Shown: piece after piece, positions 49,842 to 58,691 of the stretch
How positions within the stretch are numbered: the stretch's first letter is position 1
Layout: every line of letters starts with the position of its first letter
Assembly (NCBI GenBank): GCA_965223835.1
Contig: CBDCXQ010000001.1
Location: 2,356,001-2,420,000 of the forward strand
DNA from: CAVYXZ01 sp965223835
GTDB taxonomy: Bacteria > Chloroflexota > Anaerolineae > Aggregatilineales > Phototrophicaceae
Length of the DNA: 64,000 nt
Reading direction: 5' to 3'
Translations under genes and position numbers: made by a program
Notes under the pieces: model-generated
Databases searched by the model: none
What the model saw: the letters and a program-made list of their open reading frames with translations, nothing else
What the model was told of the DNA's origin: nothing

Positions 49842-51640
49842 GACGGGATATTCAACCGCTGTCCAATATAGATCCGGTTCCAGTTCACAATATTATTTGC
49901 CTGGGCAATGCGGCTGATTGGCACGCCAAATCGCAATGAAATCCGCGATAGAGTATCCCCTGGTAGCACCGTGTAAGTTGTCTGTACAACGGGCGTCGGC
50001 TGAGGTTCTGGTGGGTTCACGTTGGAATTCGTCGGTTGGCCCGGCAAAAGCAAACGCTGCCCAGCTTGAATGCGGTTGATGTTCACAATACCGTTGAGTT
50101 GGGCCAGTGTAGCAACATTTGTATTGAAGCGCTGCGCGATTCGAGAGAGCGTGTCACCCCGCTGTACAATATAGGATTCATTACTTGTTGTCGGCTGTGT
50201 CTCGTTAGGACCAGCATCTGGTGTTGCGGTTATGACGACTACCGATGTTGGTGTCGGCGTAGAAGTTGCTGGGTCAGGCAGCCTTACCGGGATAACCAGA
50301 GTCTGTCCCACTTGAATAAGATAGTTACTGTCCAGGCCATTGGCCCCGGCAATAGCATCGACCGTGCTACCATACAATTCCGCCAGGATATACACACTCT
50401 CACCACGCCGCACCGTATGGCTTATGGTGCCTGGGAATTCATTACTAATCGGTACTTGATCGGTTTCAGTCGGTGTAGGTGTTACAGCAGCTGTTGCAGT
50501 TTCATCAGCACTGGCGGTGTTGGTTGCGTCTACAATTATTGCAGTTGCCGTCATTTCCAGGCTAGTGTCTGGTGTACTGCTGGGCACATTCGCAACAGCT
50601 GTTTGTGCATCGCTAGTCGCTTGTGCGCTCACTGCCGTAGCAGTCATCATACTATTTTCTTCAGCCTCAGTTGTGGCATTAGCCGCCGCTGACTCAGTCT
50701 GAGCTATAGTGGTTGATTCCTCAATGAGTGCTGTAGCCGTGAGTTCTAACTGATTATCCTCGGTTGGTGGCACAGGCGTTTCCGATGCTGGTTCAGCAGT
50801 TTCCGACGGTGGAATGGGAGTTTCGGACGCTGGTTCCGGCGTCGATGATGGCGTTACTGGGGTTTCCGAGGGCGGTTCCGACGTTGCGGTTGGTTGCTCC
50901 GGTGTTGCCGACGGTGGTTCAGCGGTTTCAGATGGTGGAACGGGTGTTTCGGTTGGCGGCTCAGGGGTATTAGACTCTACCGGAAGTGGTTGTTCATCGC
51001 TGGCGGTCAATGAGGCCTCATCCAGGTAGATAAAGTTGTTCTTGAGCGGGATACCAATCGTGGTGCGAACAAATACCGTAACAGTATCGCCGGTCGCTTC
51101 GGCCTCTATTTCATATTCATTGTATGCATCATATTGTTCAACGCCGGCTGCCGACCAAACAATTGTATCACTTTCAGGGTCAGTACTGCCGGTTGGATCA
51201 ATGCCAACCTGGACAAAAACATCCCCATCCTGTTCGCTAACATCTAACTCATCGAAAACAGTTGACCACACATAAGCAAATATACTGAAACGCAGATTGT
51301 CACCAGCAGTTACACCAGTAACTTGCTGCCAGACCCCGCCATCATGGGTTGCGAAAAATGATGTGATTAATTGTGCATCTTCGCCAGCAAGGATTCGGGT
51401 TGAATCTGGCGCGGTAGGGGCATATTCAGGTTGAGCATTAGCAAATGATGGGGAGCCGTCTGCCGCCGGGATATGCCAGGGAGACCAACCTTGCGCGACC
51501 TCACGCGGCGGGTTGCCATCAATAGTTTCGAATGGTGCTTCGAAACCAGGATTTTCGAGTAGATTGTTATCCTGTGCCAGGACTGACAGCCCACTAAGCA
51601 GGAAACAGATTGTCAAAAGAAAAACGACAGATTTATTCAT
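49838..51640 (-). CDS. LysM surface protein with N-terminal carbohydrate-binding-like domain and Pro/Thr/Glu linker
   Basis: ATG 51640 (MNKSVVFLL) with GGGAG upstream gives a proper signal peptide ending SVLAQ; a longer start would mask it. The 600-residue protein starts with a jelly-roll-like domain (LLENPGFEAPFETIDGNPP, later DEASLTAS), then about 90 residues of Pro/Ser/Thr/Glu repeats (PPSETAEPPSATPEQP), an Ala/Thr-rich region, and three C-terminal LysM domains (HTVRRGESVYILAELY, YIVQRGDTLSRIAQRF, YTVLPGDTLSRISLRF). It is probably a cell-wall-anchored protein that spans the wall, binding peptidoglycan at the C terminus and glycan at the N terminus (inference). Confidence 0.85.
   Translation of the reverse strand: MNKSVVFLLTICFLLSGLSVLAQDNNLLENPGFEAPFETIDGNPPREVAQGWSPWHIPAADGSPSFANAQPEYAPTAPDSTRILAGEDAQLITSFFATHDGGVWQQVTGVTAGDNLRFSIFAYVWSTVFDELDVSEQDGDVFVQVGIDPTGSTDPESDTIVWSAAGVEQYDAYNEYEIEAEATGDTVTVFVRTTIGIPLKNNFIYLDEASLTASDEQPLPVESNTPEPPTETPVPPSETAEPPSATPEQPTATSEPPSETPVTPSSTPEPASETPIPPSETAEPASETPVPPTEDNQLELTATALIEESTTIAQTESAAANATTEAEENSMMTATAVSAQATSDAQTAVANVPSSTPDTSLEMTATAIIVDATNTASADETATAAVTPTPTETDQVPISNEFPGTISHTVRRGESVYILAELYGSTVDAIAGANGLDSNYLIQVGQTLVIPVRLPDPATSTPTPTSVVVITATPDAGPNETQPTTSNESYIVQRGDTLSRIAQRFNTNVATLAQLNGIVNINRIQAGQRLLLPGQPTNSNVNPPEPQPTPVVQTTYTVLPGDTLSRISLRFGVPISRIAQANNIVNWNRIYIGQRLNIPS
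50760..50985 (-). repeat. Pro/Ser/Thr/Glu linker repeats in the LysM surface protein
   Basis: Short direct repeats of about 24 to 30 bases encode units such as PPSETAE, PPSATPE, PASETP and PPSETPV. These form the extended linker of the surface protein and may vary in copy number between strains. Confidence 0.7.
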
Positions 51641-51711
51641 GGGAACTCCCGCAGATTGTGCCGTAGATTCACTCTCGTGTAGAAGTATATGTCGCTTCAG
51701 GCTACAAGCCA

Positions 51712-51745
51712 AATGAAAAAGCTATCGGCAGCAACCAGATAGCTT
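51712..51745 (-). terminator. Terminator of the receiver protein gene
   Basis: On the minus strand an 8-bp stem (plus-strand arms 51719-51726 and 51738-51745, 11-base loop) is followed by TTTTTCATTT. It lies 37 bases after the receiver gene stop and before the LysM gene start. Confidence 0.75.
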
Positions 51746-51781
51746 CATTGCAAACAAATTGGAAACCATTGATTATAAAGG

Positions 51782-52168
51782 TTAGTGGGTTTCAGTCAAT
51801 ACTTTCTCAACACTATTGAGTAATTCAGCAGGACCGAAGGGTTTGGTGATGTAATCATCTACTTTGGCGATATGCAAACCGAGCATTTTGTCGATACTCT
51901 GTGCTTTAGCAGTGACGACGATGACTGGAATACCATTCATTGTCGTATTAGCTTTCATCCGTTGATAAACTTCCCAGCCGTCCATATCGGGCATCATCAG
52001 GTCAAGTAAGACCAAATTCGGTTTCAAGCGCTCGATTGTATCCAAACCTTCTTGTCCGCCGGGCGCACCGGTTACTTCAAAACCCCTCCGCGACAAAATC
52101 AGACGAACCAGATCAATCATTTCAGGTTCATCTTCTACACAAACCACCCGAACCGGCATTTCAACCAT
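51782..52168 (-). CDS. Single-domain response regulator (receiver)
   Basis: The 128-residue protein is only a CheY-like receiver: VVCVEDEPEMI acidic pair, phosphoacceptor Asp in LVLLDLMMPDMDG, VVTAKA with the switch Thr, and YITKPFGPAEL with the Lys. There is no output domain. GAGGAG precedes ATG 52168. No histidine kinase is nearby, so its input is unknown; it may act as a phosphate sink or by protein contact. Transcribed on its own with a terminator. Confidence 0.92.
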   Translation of the reverse strand: MVEMPVRVVCVEDEPEMIDLVRLILSRRGFEVTGAPGGQEGLDTIERLKPNLVLLDLMMPDMDGWEVYQRMKANTTMNGIPVIVVTAKAQSIDKMLGLHIAKVDDYITKPFGPAELLNSVEKVLTETH

Positions 52169-52321
52169 CGGTTCTCCTCATCAACCACCTGATCCACGAA
52201 TAATTTTAGTCTACCATAGATATATTTCTACCTTACATCAATTGTTGAGCATAGCCAATCCAGCCGGTTGCGGTATACTGTTGTCTGGGTTCAACGCATG
52301 GTCTGCTTTCCATCCACCATT

Positions 52322-52606
52322 ATGATTATCGGCGCTTGTGAAGTACATCTTTATTTGCCAGAAGTCACCTCTTTGAAAGAGAAACGTCGCATTATCAAAT
52401 CACTATTAGCCCGTTTGCGCAATAAGTTTAACGTCGCAACCGCTGAGGTTGATCTGAATGATGTTTGGCAATCTGCTGTTATTGGCATCGTCACGATCTC
52501 AAATTCATCCAGCCATGTAAACCAGTCATTTGATCGAATCATTGCCTGGATTGAGGATAATTATCCGCAGGTCATCATGACACAAAAAGAAATAGAAATT
52601 CTGTAA
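52322..52606 (+). CDS. DUF503 family protein
   Basis: ATG 52322 gives MIIGACEVHLYLPEV, the normal N terminus of DUF503 proteins; upstream in-frame starts would add 18 unrelated residues. The 94 residues include SLKEKRRIIKSLLARLRNKFN and VATAEVDLNDVWQSAVIGIVT, both hallmarks. DUF503 (YlxP) proteins are often encoded near rbfA/infB and are thought to help ribosome maturation; here it precedes sucCD instead. A TATACT -10-like box is at 52274-52279, without a convincing -35. Confidence 0.85.
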   Translation: MIIGACEVHLYLPEVTSLKEKRRIIKSLLARLRNKFNVATAEVDLNDVWQSAVIGIVTISNSSSHVNQSFDRIIAWIEDNYPQVIMTQKEIEIL

Positions 52607-52672
52607 GCAATAATCAGCGCATTCATGCGTTGGGCATGGTTCGAATTCTAACCAAGTTAAGAGAGGACGACA

Positions 52673-53833
52673 TTGAATCTACACGAATATCAATCCAAAA
52701 TACGTTTCGCAACATTCGGCATTCCAACCCCGCAGGGCGATGTTGCCAGGACTCCTGAAGAGGCTCGAATTATTGCTGAAAAATTGGGGGGTGCGGTCGT
52801 TGTAAAATCACAGGTCCTTGTGGGCGGGCGGGGGAAAGCCGGTGGCATCAAGTTGGCGAAAAATGCCGACGAAGCTGTAGAAATAGCTCAGGAAATCCTG
52901 GGAATGTCAATCAAAGGCCACACGGTTCATCAGGTTCTGGTTGATCCGGCGGCCAACATCGTCAAAGAAATATATCTAGGAATCACCAATGATCGCGCCG
53001 CCGCGATGCCGGTTTTGATGGCTTCAGCAGAGGGGGGTGTGGAGATCGAAGAAGTCAATCGCACAAACCCGGATGCCATTATTCGCGAACATATTGATCC
53101 CTTTGTTGGCCTGCACAGTTATCAGGCTGTCAGGATCGCGGTTGGCATCGATCTGCCCCGCGAATACTGGCGTACATTTGGTCGTATTACTCAAGCCCTC
53201 TACAATTGCTTTATCGAAAGCGATGCTGTTCTGGCAGAAATCAATCCGTTAGTCATTACAGCCGAGGGTGAACTCGTCGCGCTTGATGGCAAGATGGCAA
53301 TTGACGATAACGCATTGGGTCGTCAACAGGAATTGGCGGCGTTGCGAGATGTTAGTGCTGAGCCAGAAGCTGAGACCCTGGCCCGTGAAGCTGGTATCAG
53401 TTATGTCAAACTGGATGGTCAAATCGGTTGCATGGTCAATGGTGCCGGGCTAGCGATGACCACAATGGATATGACGAAACTCTATGGCGAAAAAGATGAC
53501 ATTGGCCCGGCTAACTTCCTCGACATTGGTGGTGGCGCACGAGCCGATCAAGTGTCGACAGCGCTGCGGATTATCCTGTCCGATACCAACGTCAAGGCAG
53601 TGCTGTTCAACATTTTTGGCGGAATTACCCGCGGAGATGAGGTTGCCCGAGGCATCATCGAGGCTTACGCTGCCGTTCAACCTGATGTGCCAATGATCGT
53701 ACGCTTGCAGGGTACAAACGCTGCTGAGGGTCTGGAAATTATCAATGAAGCCCAGATCAGCAACTTAATCACTGCTAAGACGCTAACTGAAGCTGCCCAA
53801 AAAGCGGTTGCGGCTGCCAAAGGAGCAATGTAA
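52673..53833 (+). CDS. sucC: Succinyl-CoA synthetase beta subunit
   Basis: The start is TTG 52673 with GAGAGGA upstream (MNLHEYQSK after initiation). The 386-residue protein has an ATP-grasp domain (GGAVVVKSQVLVGGRGKAGG), NPLVI and DGKMAIDDNA, and the C-terminal ligase domain with FLDIGGGARADQV and FNIFGGITRGDEVA. With SucD it makes succinyl-CoA or, in the oxidative TCA direction, ATP or GTP. sucD begins two bases after its stop. Confidence 0.96.
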   Translation: MNLHEYQSKIRFATFGIPTPQGDVARTPEEARIIAEKLGGAVVVKSQVLVGGRGKAGGIKLAKNADEAVEIAQEILGMSIKGHTVHQVLVDPAANIVKEIYLGITNDRAAAMPVLMASAEGGVEIEEVNRTNPDAIIREHIDPFVGLHSYQAVRIAVGIDLPREYWRTFGRITQALYNCFIESDAVLAEINPLVITAEGELVALDGKMAIDDNALGRQQELAALRDVSAEPEAETLAREAGISYVKLDGQIGCMVNGAGLAMTTMDMTKLYGEKDDIGPANFLDIGGGARADQVSTALRIILSDTNVKAVLFNIFGGITRGDEVARGIIEAYAAVQPDVPMIVRLQGTNAAEGLEIINEAQISNLITAKTLTEAAQKAVAAAKGAM

Positions 53834-53835
53834 TT

Positions 53836-54693
53836 ATGGCGATTCTGGTTAACGAGGTATCGAAGATACTGGTACAGGGTATCACCGGACGTGAAGGCAG
53901 TTTCCATACCAAAAAGATGATTGAGTATGGGACAAATGTGGTTGGAGGCGTAACGCCTGGCAAAGGTGGTGAGTGGTTCGAAGGTAAACCGGTATTTGAT
54001 ACCGTTGCCAAAGCCGTTGAAGTTACCGATGCCAATATCAGTATGGTGACAGTGCCCGCTCCCTTTGCACCAGACGCCATTTTTGAGGCAGTAAACGCCG
54101 GAATTGAACTCATTATTTGCCTGACTGAATTTATTCCGGTACAGGAAATGATGCGCGTTTATCATCATGTTAAAGCAAGTGGTAGTCGCCTCATCGGCCC
54201 CAACTGCCCCGGCATTCTCGCACCTGGGATTGCTAAAATTGGTATTATGCCCGGTTATATTGCAACCCCAGGTAATGTCGGTGTTGTCTCGAAAAGTGGC
54301 ACCCTCACTTATGAGGTTGTGTTTGCCCTGACACAGGCTGGCATGGGTCAATCTACCTGCGTTGGCATTGGTGGCGACCCGGTTATTGGGTCCACCTTTG
54401 TCGACATCCTGCGCATGTTTGAAGATGATCCGCAGACAGAAAAGGTAGCGATTCTTGGCGAGATTGGGGGACGGGCTGAAGTTGATGCTGCCGACTTCAT
54501 TCGTGCTCATATGACCAAGCCAGTGGCTGCCTTTATTGCTGGCGCAAGCGCCCCTGAAGGTACTCGAATGGGTCATGCTGGCGCAATTGTTGAGGGCGGT
54601 GAAGGCACGGCTGCTGAAAAAATTGAGGCACTGAAGGCGGCTGGTGCCCGCGTAGCTGAAAATCCTGAGCAGATTCCTGAACTATTGAAATAG
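53836..54693 (+). CDS. sucD: Succinyl-CoA synthetase alpha subunit
   Basis: The 285-residue subunit has the CoA-binding Rossmann region (VQGITGREGSFHTKKMIEYG), IGPNCPGI, SKSGTLTYE, GIGGDPVIGSTF, and the active-site His in TRMGHAGAIVEGG that carries the phosphate. ATG 53836 follows the sucC stop directly, so the two are made together. No other TCA gene is adjacent. Confidence 0.96.
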   Translation: MAILVNEVSKILVQGITGREGSFHTKKMIEYGTNVVGGVTPGKGGEWFEGKPVFDTVAKAVEVTDANISMVTVPAPFAPDAIFEAVNAGIELIICLTEFIPVQEMMRVYHHVKASGSRLIGPNCPGILAPGIAKIGIMPGYIATPGNVGVVSKSGTLTYEVVFALTQAGMGQSTCVGIGGDPVIGSTFVDILRMFEDDPQTEKVAILGEIGGRAEVDAADFIRAHMTKPVAAFIAGASAPEGTRMGHAGAIVEGGEGTAAEKIEALKAAGARVAENPEQIPELLK

Positions 54694-54700
54694 TCACACC

Positions 54701-54728
54701 GGTAGGCATGTCGCAGCTGTGATGTGCC
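54701..54728. terminator. Candidate hairpin between sucD and the Bat-like operon
   Basis: GGTAGGCA (54701-54708) can pair with TGCCTGCC (54724-54731, one wobble), but no T tract follows on either strand. It lies between convergent genes and could be a weak bidirectional terminator. Confidence 0.35.
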
Positions 54729-54731
54729 TGC

Positions 54732-55487
54732 CTAGATGGTTTCTATGGCAGCACGCTCGATCCAACCCTGGCGGCCATCAGGCAGAACGAACCTGACCCA
54801 ATCCCCTTGCACTTCAAGCTGCCGCATCTCTGTGGCTGCGTGTAATTCGTAGATTGCGAGATAATCAGCATCTGGACCGCTTCTAACCGCAATATCGGCT
54901 ATTAATACGACCGCGCCCGGTCGAAACCGCTCCACGTAGGCACGACTTCCCCATAGGCAAACGATACTGATGGTTAAGATCAACAGGACAAGCACTGGCC
55001 CGCGCAGATGGTTGCGCCAGTTTGCTTTGATAATAAGCGTATTGATGCCCACAAAAAGCATGAGCCACAATCCTAGAGCTAACCAGCCGAGTTCAGACAG
55101 TGTAAGGATACTGCTGGTAAGTGCCGTGAGACTATCAATCAAGATAACATCATCACCCTGAATATCAGTGCGAAATGAGCGTATACGGGCAATTTGACGA
55201 CTTACTTCGGAGTCACGAGGGGCAACTTGTTGCGCACGGCGATAATTGAGTAGCGCCTTACCTGGCTCTTGATCTGCAAAATAGAGATGTCCTAAATTGG
55301 TAAAGATAGTGCTATCGCGAATGTTGTCATCCAGCAAGGCCTCATAAATAGCAATAGCCGCAGCTACATCACCATTTTCGGCGAGCAGGTTGGCAACGTG
55401 CGCCTGTTCTACCGGCGAATCCTGAGCAAGAACGAATTCGATGCTGAAGACATTGATTATTAGCACTAAAACTAGCACATGTCGCAT
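54732..55487 (-). CDS. TPR and SH3-domain membrane protein (BatE-like)
   Basis: The 251-residue protein has a signal peptide (LVLVLIINVFSIEFVLAQ), a pair of TPR helices (VAAAIAIYEALLDDN, IFTNLGHLYFADQEPGKALLNY), two membrane helices (ELGWLALGLWLMLFVGIN and GPVLVLLILTISIVCLWG) and a bacterial SH3 domain at the end (IADIAVRSGPDADYLAIY, GDWVRFVLPDGRQGWIERA). This TPR-plus-SH3 order resembles BatE of aerotolerance operons. It is the last gene of the Bat-like operon and follows the BatD-like gene after three bases. Confidence 0.8.
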   Translation of the reverse strand: MRHVLVLVLIINVFSIEFVLAQDSPVEQAHVANLLAENGDVAAAIAIYEALLDDNIRDSTIFTNLGHLYFADQEPGKALLNYRRAQQVAPRDSEVSRQIARIRSFRTDIQGDDVILIDSLTALTSSILTLSELGWLALGLWLMLFVGINTLIIKANWRNHLRGPVLVLLILTISIVCLWGSRAYVERFRPGAVVLIADIAVRSGPDADYLAIYELHAATEMRQLEVQGDWVRFVLPDGRQGWIERAAIETI

Positions 55488-55490
55488 TAA

Positions 55491-56831
55491 TCAATCATCC
55501 CAGCTTGCATCAACAGTGGATAATAATCGGGATGCGCGCGCCGCTAATTTGTCAACATCAGATTGAGCGCCTGGTGTATAGAGGACCTGGTCCGCTTCAT
55601 GCAGGCATTCTAGAAGTTCCCTGACCAACTCAGCGTCGATTACGCGTTGCTCCATTGCCCCCGCGATGGCTGTGTAATGCAAGCTGCTTGCCGTCCGATC
55701 AAGTTTATCGGCAAAATAATGCATAATCGCGGATTGAATCAGCCTAAAAGCATTAGAGTTTGGATGCTTGTGCAGTGTCGATAATACCTGCTGTGCGTGT
55801 TCGAGTGCTTCCACATAACGATAATAAGCCCTATTCAACCGACGAAAACGTCGCCTGCGTATCTGCTGCCAGACAACAATTGTTGCGAAGATGGGCATTA
55901 TCCATAGACTGGCAAAGATAATATTGACCAACAGTGACGAACCGCTGCCTATTAAAAGTATGGCCGGGATAGGGCGCAACATTGGAGTATTATCGTCCGA
56001 AACCCGATTAGCCGGGAGTGATGCTGCGTCTGCATCTCCCTGTACATCAATCACGATTGGTGTAAGGTTGACGCGCTGATATTCTAACGAATTCAGATCA
56101 AAGTAACTTAACAGAATTTCCGGGATACGATATTGACCAACTTGCCGGGGAGTCAGCAGCCACTCAAATGTTTTTTCACCGAGTATCCGGCCATCGGCCT
56201 CAGTTGCCACGTAATCGCTAGTATTCGCATAGGACCGCCATTCAGCCATCGGCACCAGAATGGGTATCGGCACTTGCTCAATGTTTCCGTTGCCACGAAT
56301 TGTTAATTGTAATTGGATTGGTTCGCCCAGGTTTGTTGCCTGCCGATCAAGTGTTTGGATGAGTTCAAGTTGACCGACTAATCCGGTAAACCCTTTGATC
56401 TCCTCGCTGTCTGGCAAAGGCATCACATTGACATCAATCGCATCGGTAAACTGCACTTCGCCTGGACTAAACGCATCACGGGGAATTACAAAGGTTGTAG
56501 GTTCAATCGTTATGAGACCCGGTTGGGTTGGATATAGAATCGTGCGGCTTTCGCGCACCCGATAAACCTCATTATTGTGTATTTCGGTTGATTCAACGAT
56601 CTGACTATAGTCTTGTCGCCAGAACCCTGCATAATCTGGCTTCACTATTGAGCCACGATTTGTATAACCGGACCGAATATAGAGGCGAAAAGAATAAATA
56701 ATTTGTTGTCCGACAAATGGATTCTGGTTATCAATGGTAGCCTCAACGAAGAAATTGGGAATCGCCTGTGCCACTGTGCGATCTACCAGAACAACCAACG
56801 TTATCCATAATCCAATGAGCAACACACGCAT
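55491..56831 (-). CDS. BatD-like membrane protein
   Basis: ATG 56831 gives a signal peptide (MRVLLIGLWITLVVLVDRTVAQ) and lies five bases after the TPR gene stop; a start at 56852 overlapping that gene is possible. The 446-residue protein has repeated beta-sandwich units typical of BatD (FFVEATIDNQNPFVGQQIIYSF, TIEPTTFVIPRDAFSPG, LTIRGNGNIEQVPIP), a membrane helix near residue 310 (LVNIIFASLWIMPIFATIVVW) and a helical cytosolic tail. BatD proteins are membrane parts of MoxR/VWA complexes linked to oxygen and stress tolerance. Confidence 0.82.
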   Translation of the reverse strand: MRVLLIGLWITLVVLVDRTVAQAIPNFFVEATIDNQNPFVGQQIIYSFRLYIRSGYTNRGSIVKPDYAGFWRQDYSQIVESTEIHNNEVYRVRESRTILYPTQPGLITIEPTTFVIPRDAFSPGEVQFTDAIDVNVMPLPDSEEIKGFTGLVGQLELIQTLDRQATNLGEPIQLQLTIRGNGNIEQVPIPILVPMAEWRSYANTSDYVATEADGRILGEKTFEWLLTPRQVGQYRIPEILLSYFDLNSLEYQRVNLTPIVIDVQGDADAASLPANRVSDDNTPMLRPIPAILLIGSGSSLLVNIIFASLWIMPIFATIVVWQQIRRRRFRRLNRAYYRYVEALEHAQQVLSTLHKHPNSNAFRLIQSAIMHYFADKLDRTASSLHYTAIAGAMEQRVIDAELVRELLECLHEADQVLYTPGAQSDVDKLAARASRLLSTVDASWDD

Positions 56832-56835
56832 TACT

Positions 56836-57684
56836 TCACCAATCTTTCTCATTGGGACGTTCAGGCGTCGCGATGCTTTCGAGTGCCTGCCGCAAAGTTT
56901 GCTGTGAATCTTGAATCGCATCAAATTGGCGTTCCACATCGTCTATTGTCAGTGACAAATCTAAATCCGGGTTCTGATCAGCTTCTTCAGTATCACCCAG
57001 CGTACCGCTTTCACCGCCAGTTGGCGTTGATCCATCACCAGACGGTGGCTGATTTTCATTGGTAGTGTCTACAGTCGGTGTCGCCGTAGGTGTCGATGTT
57101 GTGGATAGCGTGGATGTTACAGTTGGAGTTGCGGTCGGTGCTACTGATGGTGTGAGTTCATCCTGATCCGCCGGGTTGCTAGTTGGCGTATTTTCCGGGT
57201 TGGTTTCATCTTCTTCCGGGTCAGTTTGTTGCTGCTGGGGTGTCGGTGTGGGTTGTTGTCGGGTGAGTGCCAGTTCATAATTAAAGCGAGCATCATCATC
57301 GGGTGTGTGACGTAAGACCTCTTGAAAAGCAACTACAGCGTCATTGTAGTGTCCTAACTGATAATAGATGTGCCCAAGATTATAATAGGCTTCAGTTTTG
57401 GGTGAGTCGTCATTGGCTGAAAGTGCCTGGTTTAATGCCTCACTCGCGTCTCGCAAACGTCCTGCCTCAGCCAACACTCTGGCGGCATTATAATAATACT
57501 CCCATTGGTCGGGTGCATTTACCTGCGCTAACTGATAGGCGTTTAAGGCATTGGCATAATTTTGTTGATCAAATAGCCGATTACCGATGTTATTACGCTC
57601 TGGCGGGTAGATTTGAGAAGCGACAACGAAAAATAGCAAAATACAAATAATTAGCTTCAACAAATACAGCGGACGCGGCTTCAT
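56836..57684 (-). CDS. TPR protein with low-complexity linker (BatC-like)
   Basis: The 282-residue protein has an N-terminal signal anchor (LYLLKLIICILLFFVVASQIYP), then three TPR-like repeats (NYANALNAYQLAQV, RLRDASEALNQALSAND, YYNLGHIYYQLGHYNDAVVAF), a Pro/Thr/Gln-rich linker of about 100 residues (TATPTVTSTLSTTSTPT), and a short helical C terminus. TPR proteins with this placement are called BatC in related operons. It overlaps the VWA gene upstream by four bases. Confidence 0.8.
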   Translation of the reverse strand: MKPRPLYLLKLIICILLFFVVASQIYPPERNNIGNRLFDQQNYANALNAYQLAQVNAPDQWEYYYNAARVLAEAGRLRDASEALNQALSANDDSPKTEAYYNLGHIYYQLGHYNDAVVAFQEVLRHTPDDDARFNYELALTRQQPTPTPQQQQTDPEEDETNPENTPTSNPADQDELTPSVAPTATPTVTSTLSTTSTPTATPTVDTTNENQPPSGDGSTPTGGESGTLGDTEEADQNPDLDLSLTIDDVERQFDAIQDSQQTLRQALESIATPERPNEKDW

Positions 57685-58691
57685 TGCGCTAGTTGATTGC
57701 GGCGGGGAGAGGCCAACATTTCAAAAGTCAATGTAATAATCCCCATCAGCACAAACAGGCCAAAGCGTTCAATCGTGCGCGCTTCTAGTCGATTATCGAG
57801 TATACCGGCTTCCATTTGATTAATGACCTGAATTAAATTAGAAATTTCGACATGGCCGGTGGCGGCAAGTTGATAAAGTCCGCCAGTTCGTTCGGCGATA
57901 ATTTGCAAGATTTCCTCATCCAGTTGAGACAGGACGAGCGCACCAGCAGCATCAGTTTTATAGCCCACCACCTCGCCAGCATCACTCAGAACGGGAACCT
58001 GTCCCCCTTCAGCTGCGCCATAGCCCAATGTATGGATAACAACACCACGTTGGTTAGCTGCAGCAACCACCCGCTCAATATCGCCTTCATGATCTTCACC
58101 ATCAGTTGCCAATACAATGACCGGTGCCGCCGGACTTTGGTTATCAAATGTGTCGAGGGCGAGTTGCAAGGCGACCTCAATCGCTGTGCCCTGCTGGGTA
58201 ATGGACCGGGTACTGACTGCTTTCAGGAAAGTCTGGGCCGTTCGGGTATCAGTCGTCAAAGGAAACTGCACAAACGCCCGACCTGCAAATAATACCAGCC
58301 CAATCTCATTCCCAGCCAACCCATCAACCAGATCGTGCAGCGTCAGCTTGGCTCGGTCTAACCGTGTGGGGCGCATGTCTGTAGCCGACATGCTGTTACT
58401 CACGTCCAGCACGATGATAACACTCACCCCTTGAATCGCGACCACGTCCATATTGACTCCCCACGCCGGTCGCGCTATGGCGATGATCAAGACCAATAGT
58501 GTTATGAGCCAGAGACCGGATTGCCAGTAGCGCCACCGTTGATCGTGACGTGAAATTAACTGACGTATGAGTATCCAATCACCCAACTGCCCCAATATTC
58601 GCTCATGAGCACGCAATCGCCAGACGATGAAAATTGCCAGAAATGGTAACAGAATGAGCAGGATGAGAGCCGCTGGGTTTAAAAATATCAT
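57681..58691 (-). CDS. Membrane-anchored VWA protein (BatB-like)
   Basis: The 336-residue protein has two hydrophobic N-terminal helices (AALILLILLPFLAIFIVWRL, LWLITLLVLIIAIARPAWG), a VWA domain with the complete MIDAS motif IIVLDVSNSMSATDMR (DxSxS), Thr in LTTDTRTAQ, and LATDGEDHEGD, and a C-terminal membrane helix (FGLFVLMGIITLTFEML). The VWA domain should lie outside the cytoplasmic membrane or at its surface and bind metal ion. It overlaps the first VWA gene by four bases and is a probable partner of it. Confidence 0.88.
   Translation of the reverse strand: MIFLNPAALILLILLPFLAIFIVWRLRAHERILGQLGDWILIRQLISRHDQRWRYWQSGLWLITLLVLIIAIARPAWGVNMDVVAIQGVSVIIVLDVSNSMSATDMRPTRLDRAKLTLHDLVDGLAGNEIGLVLFAGRAFVQFPLTTDTRTAQTFLKAVSTRSITQQGTAIEVALQLALDTFDNQSPAAPVIVLATDGEDHEGDIERVVAAANQRGVVIHTLGYGAAEGGQVPVLSDAGEVVGYKTDAAGALVLSQLDEEILQIIAERTGGLYQLAATGHVEISNLIQVINQMEAGILDNRLEARTIERFGLFVLMGIITLTFEMLASPRRNQLAQ

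Noticed and set aside
52630..52665. T-loop-like GGTTCGAATTC followed by ACCA, resembling a tRNA 3' end
   Set aside because: The bases flanking the loop (CATGG and TCTAA) do not pair, and no acceptor or anticodon stem could be built upstream.
53677..54576. Long open frame (about 300 codons) on the minus strand opposite sucC/sucD
   Set aside because: It is antisense to a clearly recognisable SucD, has no family resemblance and no start signals; it reflects codon bias.
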